DNA of 14,592 nucleotides from DAONLM01 sp035406685 (GTDB taxonomy: Bacteria > Spirochaetota > GWE2-31-10 > MWDO01), in contig DAONLM010000058.1 in assembly GCA_035406685.1 (NCBI GenBank), positions 1 through 14,592 of the forward strand. Direction: 5' to 3'. Position numbers and translations under genes: made by a program. The number at the start of each line of letters is the position of its first letter. Positions within the stretch are counted from its first letter, which is position 1. Of the stretch, positions 1 to 8,300 are shown one piece after another. The notes under the pieces are model-generated. The model was given only the letters and a program-made list of their open reading frames with translations. It was not told the DNA's origin and ran no database searches.

Positions 1-5
1 ATTGT

Positions 6-49
6 TTTCTAATTATTAATCACAAAATTTTTGAAAAAATCCTTTACAA
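6..49 (-). repeat. Left copy of a 44-bp conserved upstream element (inverted relative to the right copy)
   Basis: Read on the minus strand, this stretch matches 14131-14174 on the plus strand at 39 of 44 columns without gaps. There are two uninterrupted identical blocks: TTGTAAAGGATTTT (here 49-36) and AAATTTTGTGATTAATA (here 30-14). A T-rich tract precedes both copies. The right copy sits just upstream of the Shine-Dalgarno sequence and ATG of a gene. By analogy this copy would serve a leftward gene whose start codon lies about 20 nt outside the window. It could be a promoter or operator, or simply the conserved 5' end of a duplicated gene unit. Confidence 0.75.
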
Positions 50-150
50 CTTTTAAAAAAAAATTAGAAAATTTTTCTCTAAAAATAGGTATATAATGAG
101 TTAAAAATAAACTTAAAAGAAATGTGGAAGATTTAAGAGAAACTAAATAT

Positions 151-178
151 TGAATTGCGAAAGATAGGAATGAATTGC
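151..178. repeat. Short direct repeat TGAATTGC with a 20-bp period
   Basis: Two perfect copies of TGAATTGC lie at 151-158 and 171-178, i.e. 20 bp start to start, close to two helical turns. Such spacing is compatible with a pair of protein-binding half-sites on one DNA face. The repeat is short and could be chance, and no downstream gene start lies near enough to assign it. Confidence 0.3.
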
Positions 179-400
179 AGCCTATATTCCATTTTCTCTG
201 ATGTAAACGATTATTTTTTGCTTAAATTTAATTCAAAATTTTGCCTAAGAAAAATACAATTTTTATAAAAATAAAAATTTTTATTTCAATTTTCAAATTA
301 TCCTCTATAAAACAAAATCTATATGTAAGAAAACATTATATCTTTTAAAAACAAACTTAAAATTAATTTTTTTATAGTTTTTAAAATATCCATAAAAATT

Positions 401-429
401 TTGACAAAATATAATAATTTTAATATATT
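401..429 (+). promoter_or_regulatory. Sigma70-type promoter for the receiver-PilZ gene
   Basis: A perfect -35 hexamer TTGACA (401-406) is followed by a 17-bp spacer and a -10 hexamer TATATT (424-429, one mismatch to TATAAT). A/T tracts upstream could act as an UP element. The expected transcription start is near 436, leaving a leader of roughly 38 nt with an AAGG Shine-Dalgarno-like sequence at 461-464 before the ATG at 474. Confidence 0.65.
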
Positions 430-473
430 AAATAATGTAAAGTATAAATTTTATTTTAAAAAGGTTTAATTAA

Positions 474-1196
474 ATGGAATATCAAATATCGTTTTGTCTT
501 TTTCTCTCTAATATCAGTATAGCTACTAATTTATCAAATATACTATTAAGTAATGGGATTTTCAATATTATAATAAATAGTTACGAAGATCTCCTTAAAT
601 CATTAGAAAATAATAAATTTGATTTTATTATGATCGATTTTGATTTTGGAGATGAGATTGGATTTAAAGTTGCCAATTTTTTAAAAGAAAATGAAAAATA
701 TAGTTCTATTTATTTAATAGGAACATCTTTTAATTCACAGGAAAAATTTATAAGAGATTTACAAAAATATAATTTAATCTATTATTTTATAAAACCAATT
801 CAGGAAGAAATTTTCCAAGAAAAAATAGAAAAACTCATATCTAAGTTTAAAAACCATCTTCCTCAAAGAAAACATATAAGAGTTACACCTCCGGAAGATG
901 AAATCATAAGAGTAAATTTTAAATTAAGAAAAATTTCTAAAAGAATATCTGGAAAAGTTCTTGATCTATCGTTAGGCGGACTCGGTATAGAACTTTATAA
1001 CTTTGAAAACGAAGAAGAAGTTAAAGAAGGAAATTTAATTGAGCATGTAATTTTTGAAGTGGATAATAAAGAAGTTGATGTTGATGCCAAGATAGTTAAA
1101 CAGAAAGAAAATTTTATAGCAATAAGTTTTACACATTTTTATAAAAATAGTTATGATATTCTCTACAAATATATAATGAAACAATTAAGTGGTTAA
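474..1196 (+). CDS. Receiver-like domain fused to a PilZ c-di-GMP-binding domain
   Basis: The protein has 240 residues and two domains. Residues about 5-125 resemble a CheY-type receiver: D55 in a MIDFD context is the expected phospho-acceptor, T84 matches the conserved Thr/Ser, and K107-P108 is the conserved Lys-Pro. The usual acidic pair at the end of strand 1 is replaced by S12-N13, so Mg2+-dependent phosphorylation may be weak or lost. Residues about 130-238 form a PilZ domain, with R132xxxR136 and D164-L-S166-L-G168-G169, which are the residues that contact c-di-GMP in the family. There is no signal peptide or membrane segment, so the protein should be cytoplasmic. By family knowledge it would link c-di-GMP level, and possibly phosphorelay input, to motility or envelope behaviour; the target is unknown. 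It has its own promoter and a 114-bp gap to the next gene. Confidence 0.85.
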   Translation: MEYQISFCLFLSNISIATNLSNILLSNGIFNIIINSYEDLLKSLENNKFDFIMIDFDFGDEIGFKVANFLKENEKYSSIYLIGTSFNSQEKFIRDLQKYNLIYYFIKPIQEEIFQEKIEKLISKFKNHLPQRKHIRVTPPEDEIIRVNFKLRKISKRISGKVLDLSLGGLGIELYNFENEEEVKEGNLIEHVIFEVDNKEVDVDAKIVKQKENFIAISFTHFYKNSYDILYKYIMKQLSG

Positions 1197-1260
1197 TATT
1201 AAATAAAAATCGTAACTTTTAACACTTATTTTTCCGAAAAATTAATATTATAATTTTTAG

Positions 1261-1289
1261 TTGCAAATTAGAAATTTTTAATATATATT
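1261..1289 (+). promoter_or_regulatory. Possible promoter of the lectin-like/CAP gene
   Basis: TTGCAA (1261-1266, four of six matches) is separated by 17 bp from TATATT (1284-1289, five of six). The start would be near 1296, directly in front of the GGAGG Shine-Dalgarno sequence at 1300-1304, so the leader would be very short. In such AT-rich DNA a -10-like hexamer is common, so this is a moderate call. Confidence 0.35.
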
Positions 1290-1310
1290 ATTAATTTATG
1301 GAGGATTTTT

Positions 1311-2918
1311 ATGAGAAAAATTTTTACTTTTATCTTTATTCTTGGTGGATTCTTACTATTTGCTGAGATAAATGTGCAGGTATTTCCTATAAACAAACAA
1401 CAATCATCTGGAGTTTATGTAAGAAAAGGGGAGAGTATTAAAATAGAAGTAAAAGGTGAATGGTCATTATGGGATAAATATAAACCAGTGGGCGGAGAAG
1501 GGCATCCATTTAATGCAAATGAATTTGGCAATTGGGGAGTTTTACTTGGCAGAATAGGAAATGGCGATATATTTGTCGTCGGAAAGGGAACTGAAATCAA
1601 GAGTAATAATGATGGCATACTCTATCTTTTTCCTAATAAGGGGAAATATTTAATAGAAAATCCGAGTGGATCTCTTAATGTTACAATAATTGGTGGTATC
1701 ACAGTAGAAGAATGGATAAACAGTTTATTGTCAAGGGGTAAAAAAATAGAATTTGATCCAAAGAATGGCTTTCTTAATACAAAATTATATATTAAAGAAG
1801 GAACAACATTAGAAATATACGCAATAGGTTACTGGACAATGTGGGATGGGGTATATCCAGAAGTAAATGCAGAAGGACATGAATTTATTGCAAATGGAAT
1901 TCCATGGGGTAAACTAATAGGAGGTATTGGGGCTTCATATGGAGTAAACAATTATACATTTTCTATAGGTGAGAAAAATATCATAAAGATAGAAAAGGCG
2001 GGTTTATTGACTCTATATCCTCATATCAGTAATTATGTTGCTGTTAAAAATGGTAAAATGGATATTTATATAATTGGTGGCAATGAGGCAACAGAGGAAG
2101 AGATTCAGAAGATAGATAATGAGGTGAGAAAAGAAATTGAAATAAAGATGATAGACCGATTAAATAGTTATAGAAAAGCATTAGGATTGCCAGATCTTGT
2201 TATAAATGAATCTTTGAGTAATTGTGCATTTGGTCATGCCAAGTATCTTGCTATAAATAAACTATTCACAAGGGATCAGGAGCAGGGGAAACCCGGATTT
2301 ACAGGGATAACTTTTGAGGAGAGATTAAAAAATAGTGGTTTTATTGGGAAAGCCCGTGAAATGTTCTGTCAGACAGATCTTTCAGATGATCCATTAAATC
2401 TATTTTTTAATTCTGTATATCAGAGATTAAGACTTATGAATCCAGAAATTAATTCTGTTGGCTATGGTTCTTACAGAGTTGATGATGATATTATTCATGT
2501 TTTTAACTTTGGTTATATAGGAGAAAATGATACACCAGTGCAATGGGATGTAATAAAATATCCTAATGATAATGCGACAAATGTCAATCCAGTATGGAAT
2601 GGGATAGAAAATCCAGATCCATTGCCAAAAGGAACAGCAAAACCAGTTGGCATACCGGTAAGTATTCTTTTTAAAGAGCAGATTAAAAATGTGGTAAAAG
2701 CAGAATTAAAAGATCCAGAAGGAAAAGTTATTGACTCTATTTTGATTTATCCAGGAAATGATATTAATAACAAACAGATAAACTCAGTGACAATTATTCC
2801 TAAGATGATGCTAAATAAATTTACAAAATATACAGTATATGTTGAAGTAGAATTAGGCGCCAGTGGAGAAAAGAAAACATTTAGCTGGTCATTTGAAACT
2901 GGAGAGCCAAAAGAATAA
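1311..2918 (+). CDS. Secreted protein with two LecA (PA-IL)-like repeats and a CAP/SCP domain
   Basis: The 535-residue product begins with a signal peptide (residues 1 to about 18: basic MRK, hydrophobic core, Ala before Glu19). Two homologous repeats follow, at about 20-129 and 145-257. They share W-[ST]-x-W-D, E-G-H-x-F-x-A-N, W-G-x-L-[IL]-G-x-I-G, G-[IL]-L-x-L-[FY]-P and a closing I-I-G-G. This pattern recalls the PA-IL/LecA galactose-lectin fold (recalled alignment, not searched). Residues about 278-405 look like a CAP/SCP (YkwD-type) domain: H309 after the first helix, F335-E-E-R338, a late G-Y-G and H-V-F-N-F. Residues 410-530 are beta-rich, probably an Ig-like module. It is probably exported to the periplasm or surface for carbohydrate binding. 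The start is fixed by GGAGG at 1300-1304, 6 nt before the ATG. By eye the gene is richer in G than its neighbours. Confidence 0.75.
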   Translation: MRKIFTFIFILGGFLLFAEINVQVFPINKQQSSGVYVRKGESIKIEVKGEWSLWDKYKPVGGEGHPFNANEFGNWGVLLGRIGNGDIFVVGKGTEIKSNNDGILYLFPNKGKYLIENPSGSLNVTIIGGITVEEWINSLLSRGKKIEFDPKNGFLNTKLYIKEGTTLEIYAIGYWTMWDGVYPEVNAEGHEFIANGIPWGKLIGGIGASYGVNNYTFSIGEKNIIKIEKAGLLTLYPHISNYVAVKNGKMDIYIIGGNEATEEEIQKIDNEVRKEIEIKMIDRLNSYRKALGLPDLVINESLSNCAFGHAKYLAINKLFTRDQEQGKPGFTGITFEERLKNSGFIGKAREMFCQTDLSDDPLNLFFNSVYQRLRLMNPEINSVGYGSYRVDDDIIHVFNFGYIGENDTPVQWDVIKYPNDNATNVNPVWNGIENPDPLPKGTAKPVGIPVSILFKEQIKNVVKAELKDPEGKVIDSILIYPGNDINNKQINSVTIIPKMMLNKFTKYTVYVEVELGASGEKKTFSWSFETGEPKE

Positions 2919-2939
2919 AGTATAGTATACTATTCTTTT
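2909..2939 (+). terminator. Hairpin overlapping the stop codon, possible terminator
   Basis: Positions 2909-2917 (AAAAGAATA) pair perfectly with 2931-2939 (TATTCTTTT). Inside, GTA (2920-2922) pairs with TAC (2928-2930) after a 2-nt bulge; 2922-2933 is also a perfect 12-bp palindrome. The T-rich 3' arm could supply the U-tract. The stem includes the TAA stop of the upstream gene and is mostly A-T, so termination would be weak. Confidence 0.4.
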
Positions 2940-2966
2940 AAAAACTGATATTACTCAAAAATTTAT

Positions 2967-4211
2967 ATGAAAGTTAAATGGAATATATTAATATCACTAT
3001 TATTTTTTTTGTTTAATTGTGAAAAAAAAATTGATTATTTAGAAAAATACAAAAAACCAGTAAAAAGAATACAGGATATTTTAAAAGAAGATAAAGGGTA
3101 TGATTTATTATATAAAAAAAACAGCATAAATTTAAAAAATAATTTCCCTTTTTATATTATTACTAAAAATGCTATTTTGTTATTAAAATTCCCATCTGAA
3201 AAATCAACATTGCCAAAAAATTATATAAAATTAAAATTTGGTGATATTGTTTTTCCAGTTAGCGGCTATGAACCAACAAATCATTACTTCTATGTGAAAA
3301 CAATAAATAATGTTTATGGATGGATTCATAATAGTTATGGCATATCTCTTGATACTTCAGAGGATCCTAATTTATACTTTTTTTCAAATAAATATTATTT
3401 AAAAAGATATACTGATTCTAATGGCAATATCGATAATTCAAATCTTGTGATATTAATAAAAAATATTGTGCCAATACTTCTTGATAATTTTGAAACTATT
3501 GGTTGGTTTTATCCTTCTGATTATGAACTTGCTTTAGATTTATCTCTGTTTGCTGTTTCCATAGCAAGTGATCAGGATACATTATTTCATTCTGCATCAT
3601 CTTATGATTGGAGTGTAAATGAAGTAGTGGTTGCCAACAATCTTTTAGCAGATTCTTATCATAAATTAAATGAGTATGATAAAGCAATAGCAATTCACGA
3701 AAAATTATTAAAGAATCAATATTTCTGGAAAAGATCTGACAACTCTCAAATTGGAGGCCTTAATTCTGTTGTAAAATTGGTTAAATTATATCTTGATAAA
3801 TTAAAAAATACAAAAATAGGGACAAAAGAATATAATATTTTAAGAGATAGAATTGTAGAATTAATTTTAATCCCGGGTGATAATTATAGCCATTTTGGAG
3901 TATTTGATAAAAAATGGAGACTTACTGCAAGTGAATGGCTTTTAGACATTTTAAAAAATAATGTATCAACAGAAGAGTTTTATATTTTTTGCAACTTATT
4001 AGAAAAAAAAACCGTTTCAGAAGGATTTGCAGATCTTATTGTGGTATACAGGGCTTTAGCTTTATATAAAGAAGGAAAAAAAGATGAAGCATTAAAAATA
4101 TTTTCTTCTCTAAAACCTAAAAAAAATTTTACACGTTCCTTAAACATTGATGATTGGTTAAAAGAAAATCAAATAGCCCCAGAAAGTATTATTTATCAAT
4201 ATGATTTTTAG
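2967..4211 (+). CDS. Putative lipoprotein with SH3-like domain and TPR-like helices
   Basis: The product has 414 residues. The N-terminus MKVKWN plus a hydrophobic run to F16-N17-C18 looks like a lipoprotein signal with a relaxed lipobox, so C18 would be the lipidated residue. Residues about 61-128 resemble a bacterial SH3-like fold: aliphatic beta-strands, a K-F-G-D-I-V turn and V-x-G-W-I near its end. The C-terminal two thirds are helical, with TPR-like pairs near 222-250 (A-x-x-Y-x-K-L-x-E-Y-D-K-A) and 356-382 (A-L-x-x-Y-K-E-G-K-x-D-E-A-L). I do not recognise a specific family. SH3-like domains in envelope proteins often bind peptidoglycan or peptides, and TPRs scaffold partners, so an envelope role is an inference. 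No clear Shine-Dalgarno sequence or promoter precedes the ATG; transcription may read through from the upstream gene, 48 nt away. Confidence 0.7.
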   Translation: MKVKWNILISLLFFLFNCEKKIDYLEKYKKPVKRIQDILKEDKGYDLLYKKNSINLKNNFPFYIITKNAILLLKFPSEKSTLPKNYIKLKFGDIVFPVSGYEPTNHYFYVKTINNVYGWIHNSYGISLDTSEDPNLYFFSNKYYLKRYTDSNGNIDNSNLVILIKNIVPILLDNFETIGWFYPSDYELALDLSLFAVSIASDQDTLFHSASSYDWSVNEVVVANNLLADSYHKLNEYDKAIAIHEKLLKNQYFWKRSDNSQIGGLNSVVKLVKLYLDKLKNTKIGTKEYNILRDRIVELILIPGDNYSHFGVFDKKWRLTASEWLLDILKNNVSTEEFYIFCNLLEKKTVSEGFADLIVVYRALALYKEGKKDEALKIFSSLKPKKNFTRSLNIDDWLKENQIAPESIIYQYDF

Positions 4212-4391
4212 TTAAAAAAAATAGTAGTATAATTTTATTATGTTTACTTTAACTTTCTTTAACTTTTAAGAAAAAAATCAACCTTTTTATAGACCACCAA
4301 TTATCGTATTTCTTTCTTATCTTCATAATAATTTATTTAGAAAATATAATAAATAAAAAAAATTTTTTTTAAAGAAATTACTTTTTTATTC

Positions 4392-4420
4392 TTGATTTTA
4401 TATTTTTTATTTTATATAAT
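4392..4420 (+). promoter_or_regulatory. Sigma70-type promoter of the MBL hydrolase-dnaE operon
   Basis: TTGATT (4392-4397) and a perfect TATAAT (4415-4420) are separated by 17 bp. The expected start is near 4427, about 20 nt before the TTG start codon. A long A/T tract at about 4350-4390 precedes it and could act as an UP element. The rest of 4212-4447 holds no gene. A 7-bp inverted match (AGTTAAA 4210-4216 / TTTAACT 4248-4254) with a 31-nt loop and a 10-bp tandem TTTAACTTT repeat (4248-4267) are the only other structures, both weak. Confidence 0.65.
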
Positions 4421-4436
4421 AATCTCACAAACTACT

Positions 4437-4443
4437 GGGAGGA
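4437..4443 (+). promoter_or_regulatory. Shine-Dalgarno sequence deciding a TTG start
   Basis: GGGAGGA lies 4 nt before TTG at 4448, an ideal position. No in-frame ATG competes upstream, and the family motif (K-F-W-G-V-R-G-S) begins at residue 5, as usual for this protein type. TTG is therefore the best start. Confidence 0.75.
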
Positions 4444-4447
4444 ATTC

Positions 4448-5341
4448 TTGTTTAAAATTAAGTTTTGGGGAGTAAGGGGGTCTATTCCCTGTCCTGGTCC
4501 CTTAACAGCAAAATATGGTGGCAATACATCCTGTATTCAGATAAAATTAGGACTTGATTATCAGATAATAATAGATTGTGGATCAGGGATAAGAGAACTT
4601 TCTGCATCTCTATTATCAGATCCAGAAATAAAAAAACCTTTAAAAATATATCTTTTTTTATCCCATACTCACTGGGATCATATAATGGGGTTCCCATTTT
4701 TTACTCCTATTTATATACCTAATTCTGAAATAGATATTTACGGACCTGTATCCTTTGAAGATGAGCCTCTTGATAAAGTGGTAGGTGGACAACTTACTTA
4801 TAGATACTTTCCTGTAAGAATAGATGAATTAAGATCAAATATAAAATATCAGAGATTAAAAGAGGGTTCAATGGAGTTACCCCATGGAGTTAAAATAAGT
4901 TATAAATTCTTAAATCATCCAATAATGTGCCTTGGATATAAAATAACTTATGAAGGAAAAACTTTTGCAACCTGCTATGACCATGAACCTTTTATAAATC
5001 TATTTGAAAATGATCCAGAAAATAGAGAAGAGGGTAGAATTGCCTGTGAAGAACAAAATAGAGCAATCTTTGAATTTTATAAAAATGTGGATCTCTTAGT
5101 TCACGATTCACAATATACAACAGTAGAGTATAGTAAATATGTCGGATGGGGTCATTCCACATACAAATATGCAATAACTCAGGCTTTAAAAGCAAGAGTA
5201 AAAAAACTTGCACTTTTTCATCATGATCCAAATAGAACTGATAGACAACTCGATAGTATTCATAATGTATTTAAAGATAAATTTTTAAAATACAATCTTG
5301 AGGTATTTCCTGCAAGAGAGAAAGAGGAGATAGAATTATGA
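4448..5341 (+). CDS. Metallo-beta-lactamase-fold hydrolase
   Basis: The 297-residue protein begins with the K-F-W-G-V-R-G-S-I-P strand seen in many stand-alone bacterial MBL-fold hydrolases. It carries the metal motif H73-T-H-W-D-H78. Further candidate ligands are H157 (N-H-P), D178 (C-Y-D-H-E) and H258/H259 (L-F-H-H-D-P), so a dinuclear metal site looks complete. D220 in V-H-D-S-Q-Y is another conserved acidic position. There is no signal peptide, so it acts in the cytoplasm. Members of the wider group include phosphodiesterases for cyclic nucleotides and RNase Z-like nucleases; the substrate cannot be told from sequence. The start is TTG. The final ATGA overlaps the dnaE start, which implies co-transcription and translational coupling with the replicative polymerase. 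Confidence 0.85.
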   Translation: MFKIKFWGVRGSIPCPGPLTAKYGGNTSCIQIKLGLDYQIIIDCGSGIRELSASLLSDPEIKKPLKIYLFLSHTHWDHIMGFPFFTPIYIPNSEIDIYGPVSFEDEPLDKVVGGQLTYRYFPVRIDELRSNIKYQRLKEGSMELPHGVKISYKFLNHPIMCLGYKITYEGKTFATCYDHEPFINLFENDPENREEGRIACEEQNRAIFEFYKNVDLLVHDSQYTTVEYSKYVGWGHSTYKYAITQALKARVKKLALFHHDPNRTDRQLDSIHNVFKDKFLKYNLEVFPAREKEEIEL

Positions 5342-8300
5342 GTAATTATAATTTTGTCCATTTACATAACCATACAGAATATTCTATTTTAGACGGAATG
5401 ATATCTTTAAATATAAAAAGAGAAAAAAATCTTATAAAAAAAGCGAAAGAATATGGGATGAATGCTGTTGCAATAACAGATCATGGCAATATGTATGGTG
5501 TTATAGAATTCTATAAAGCATGTAAAGAATATAAAATAAAACCAATAATTGGCGTTGAATTTTATATTGCTTCTGGCTCAAGATTTGATAAGAATAGTCA
5601 AAAAGATAATTCCCATATACTTTTAATAGCAAAAAATTTAAAAGGATATAACAATCTAATTAAATTATCATCATTGGCTTTTTTAGAAGGTTTTTATTAC
5701 AATCCAAGAATAGACAGAGAACTACTCGAAAAATACAATGAAGGGCTTATCTGCCTTTCTGCTTGTTTATCTGGAGAAATTCCAAAATTGATTCTTCAGG
5801 ATAAAATTGAGGAGGCAGAAAAACTTGCTCTTTATTATCAAGAATTATTTGGAAAAGACTCTTTTTTTCTTGAAATGCAAATCCATGGTATTAAAGAAGA
5901 AAAGATTGTGGCAAAGTCTTTATATGCGATGTCTAAAAAATTAAAAATTCCACTCGTGGCAACAAATGATTGTCACTATCTGGAGAAAGAGGATGCAGAG
6001 GCTCATGATGTGTTACTCTGCATTGGCACAAAGAAAAAACTCTCTGATTCAAATAGAATGAAATTAAAAGGGGACTCTTTTTATTTTAAGAGTGAAGAGG
6101 AGATGGCAAAAATTTTTTCTGAAATTCCCAAGGCACTCTCTAATACCCAGATTATTGCAGAGATGTGCGATCTAAAGATAGACTTACCTGGACCTGTTCT
6201 GCCAGACTTTAAAGTCCCAGAAAACAAATCAAAAGAGGAGTATCTCAAAGAGTTAGCAATAAATGGTTTAAAAGAGAGATATGGAGAAATAAATAAAGAA
6301 TTAATGGAAAGACTTGAAAGCGAGTTAACAACAATAAATAAAATGGGTTTTGCTGGCTACTTTTTAATTGTTGCTGATTTTGTCAATTTTGCAAAAAAGA
6401 ATAATATCTGGGTTGGACCTGGGAGAGGTTCTGGAGCAGGAAGTCTTGTTGCATATTCTTTAGGTATAACCAATCTGGATCCATTGCCTTATGATCTTCT
6501 TTTTGAAAGATTTTTACATGAATATAGATATACAATGCCAGATTTTGATATTGATTTCTGTCAGGAGAGAAGAGAAGAAGTTATTAATTATGTAATTAAT
6601 AAATATTCAAAAGAAAAGGTGAGTCAGATAGTAACATTTTCAAAAATGAAGCCAAAGGCTGTTATAAAAGATGTTGGGAGGGCTCTGGATATCCCATTCT
6701 CAAGAGTAAATGAAATATCAAAATTAATTCCAGATAAAATAAAATCTTTTAAGAGTATGATAGAGGAGAGCCCAGAGTTAAAAGAAATTGCACAAAATGG
6801 CTCTGAAATAGAAAAAAAACTTCTTGAAATTTCTGAGAAATTGGAAGGAATTACAAGGCACACCTCTGTTCATGCTGCTGGAATAGTAATAGGAAAAGAA
6901 GAAATTACAAATTATGTTCCTCTTCAAATAGTTAAAGAAAAAAAATCAGAAGATATAATTACAACTCAAATTGATGGAAGATTTTTAGAAGATTGTGGCC
7001 TTGTTAAAATGGACTTTTTAGGACTTATTACTCTTACTGTTATGCGAAATTGTGTTGAATTACTTGCCAAAAGGGGGATATCACTTGATATAAATAAAAT
7101 CCCTCTGGATGATCAGGAGGTCTTTGGGGTATTTGCAAAAGGTGATACTGATGGGATATTTCAATTTGAAAGTCCTGGAATGAAAAAATATTTAAAAAAG
7201 TTAAAGCCAACCTGTCTTCAGGATCTAATAGCAATGAATGCCTTATATAGGCCAGGACCAATGAAATACATAGATAACTATATTGCAAGAAAACATTTAA
7301 AAGAGAGTGTAGAATATGATCATCCTCTTATAGAACCTATATTAAAAGAGACTTATGGTATAATAGTATATCAGGAACAGGTAATGAAAATCGCTCAGGT
7401 TCTTGCCGGTTATGATCTTGGATCTGCTGATATGTTAAGAAGGGCAATGGGTAAGAAAAAAAGAGAAGAAATGGAAGTTCATAAAAAGATCTTTGTATAT
7501 GGTAATAAAGATGAGATAGAAAAGATAAAACAGGAAAATCTATTATTAAAAGAAAAAGGGGAAAAAGAGAAAAAAATTCCAAAAGAAATAAAAGGTGCTA
7601 TAAATAATGGAGTAGATGAGGCTACAGCAAAAAAAATATTTGAAAAAATGGAGGAGTTTGCAGATTATGGTTTTAATAAGAGTCATGCAGCAGCCTATTC
7701 TTATTTAGCATATCAAACAGCATATTTAAAAAAATACTATCCAGTAGAATTTATGGCATCTTTAATAAATTCAGAAATAGGTAAACCAGATAAACTTTTA
7801 GACTATTTAACAATTTTAAATAATATGAATATAAAATTATTACCGCCAGATATAAATAAATCTTTTATGAGATTTACTGTTGAGGATGGAGCAATTAGAT
7901 ATGGATTGACTGGAATAAAAGGAGTTGGAGATGCTGCTGCCTTTTCAATAGTCAATGCAAGAAATGATAAAAATCAATTTGTTGATTTTTTTGATTTTTT
8001 AGTCTCTGTTGATTTAAGAGTGGTAAATAAGGCAGTATTAGAGATATTGATTAAAATTGGAGCATTTGACTCTCTTAATCATAGTAGAAAGGATCTATTA
8101 GACAATCTTGATACATACATTGAAGAAGCTCAAGAATTACAAAGGGATAAAAATTCTGGACAGATATCTCTCTTTGATAATATAGAAATTTCAAAAAATG
8201 ATAAAAACAAAAAAGAGAGCCCGGATTTTACATTTGAGGAAAAATTAAAGATGGAGAGAGATATTGCTGGAATATATTTTTCTGGCCATCCTCTGGATCC

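Larger units (their letters stand above)
1..473. other. AT-rich intergenic region upstream of the receiver-PilZ gene
   Basis: No convincing coding sequence is visible on either strand; the reading frames here are short and lack a start with a Shine-Dalgarno sequence. What it does hold is a 44-bp element at 6-49 pointing leftward, an 8-bp direct repeat (TGAATTGC) at 151-158 and 171-178, and a sigma70-type promoter at 401-429. The stretch from about 120 to 210 is visibly less AT-rich than its flanks and contains ATAGG/CCTAT and GGAAT/ATTCC short inverted matches. I could not assign these to a known RNA or riboswitch. Confidence 0.7.

Noticed and set aside
89..154. Short plus-strand frame ending TGA at 151-153, as a gene remnant
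   Set aside because: About 20 codons, no start codon with a ribosome site and no recognisable sequence; chance is sufficient.
4210..4254. AGTTAAA/TTTAACT inverted match as the terminator of the lipoprotein gene
   Set aside because: Only 7 mostly A-T pairs with a 31-nt loop; too unstable to claim.
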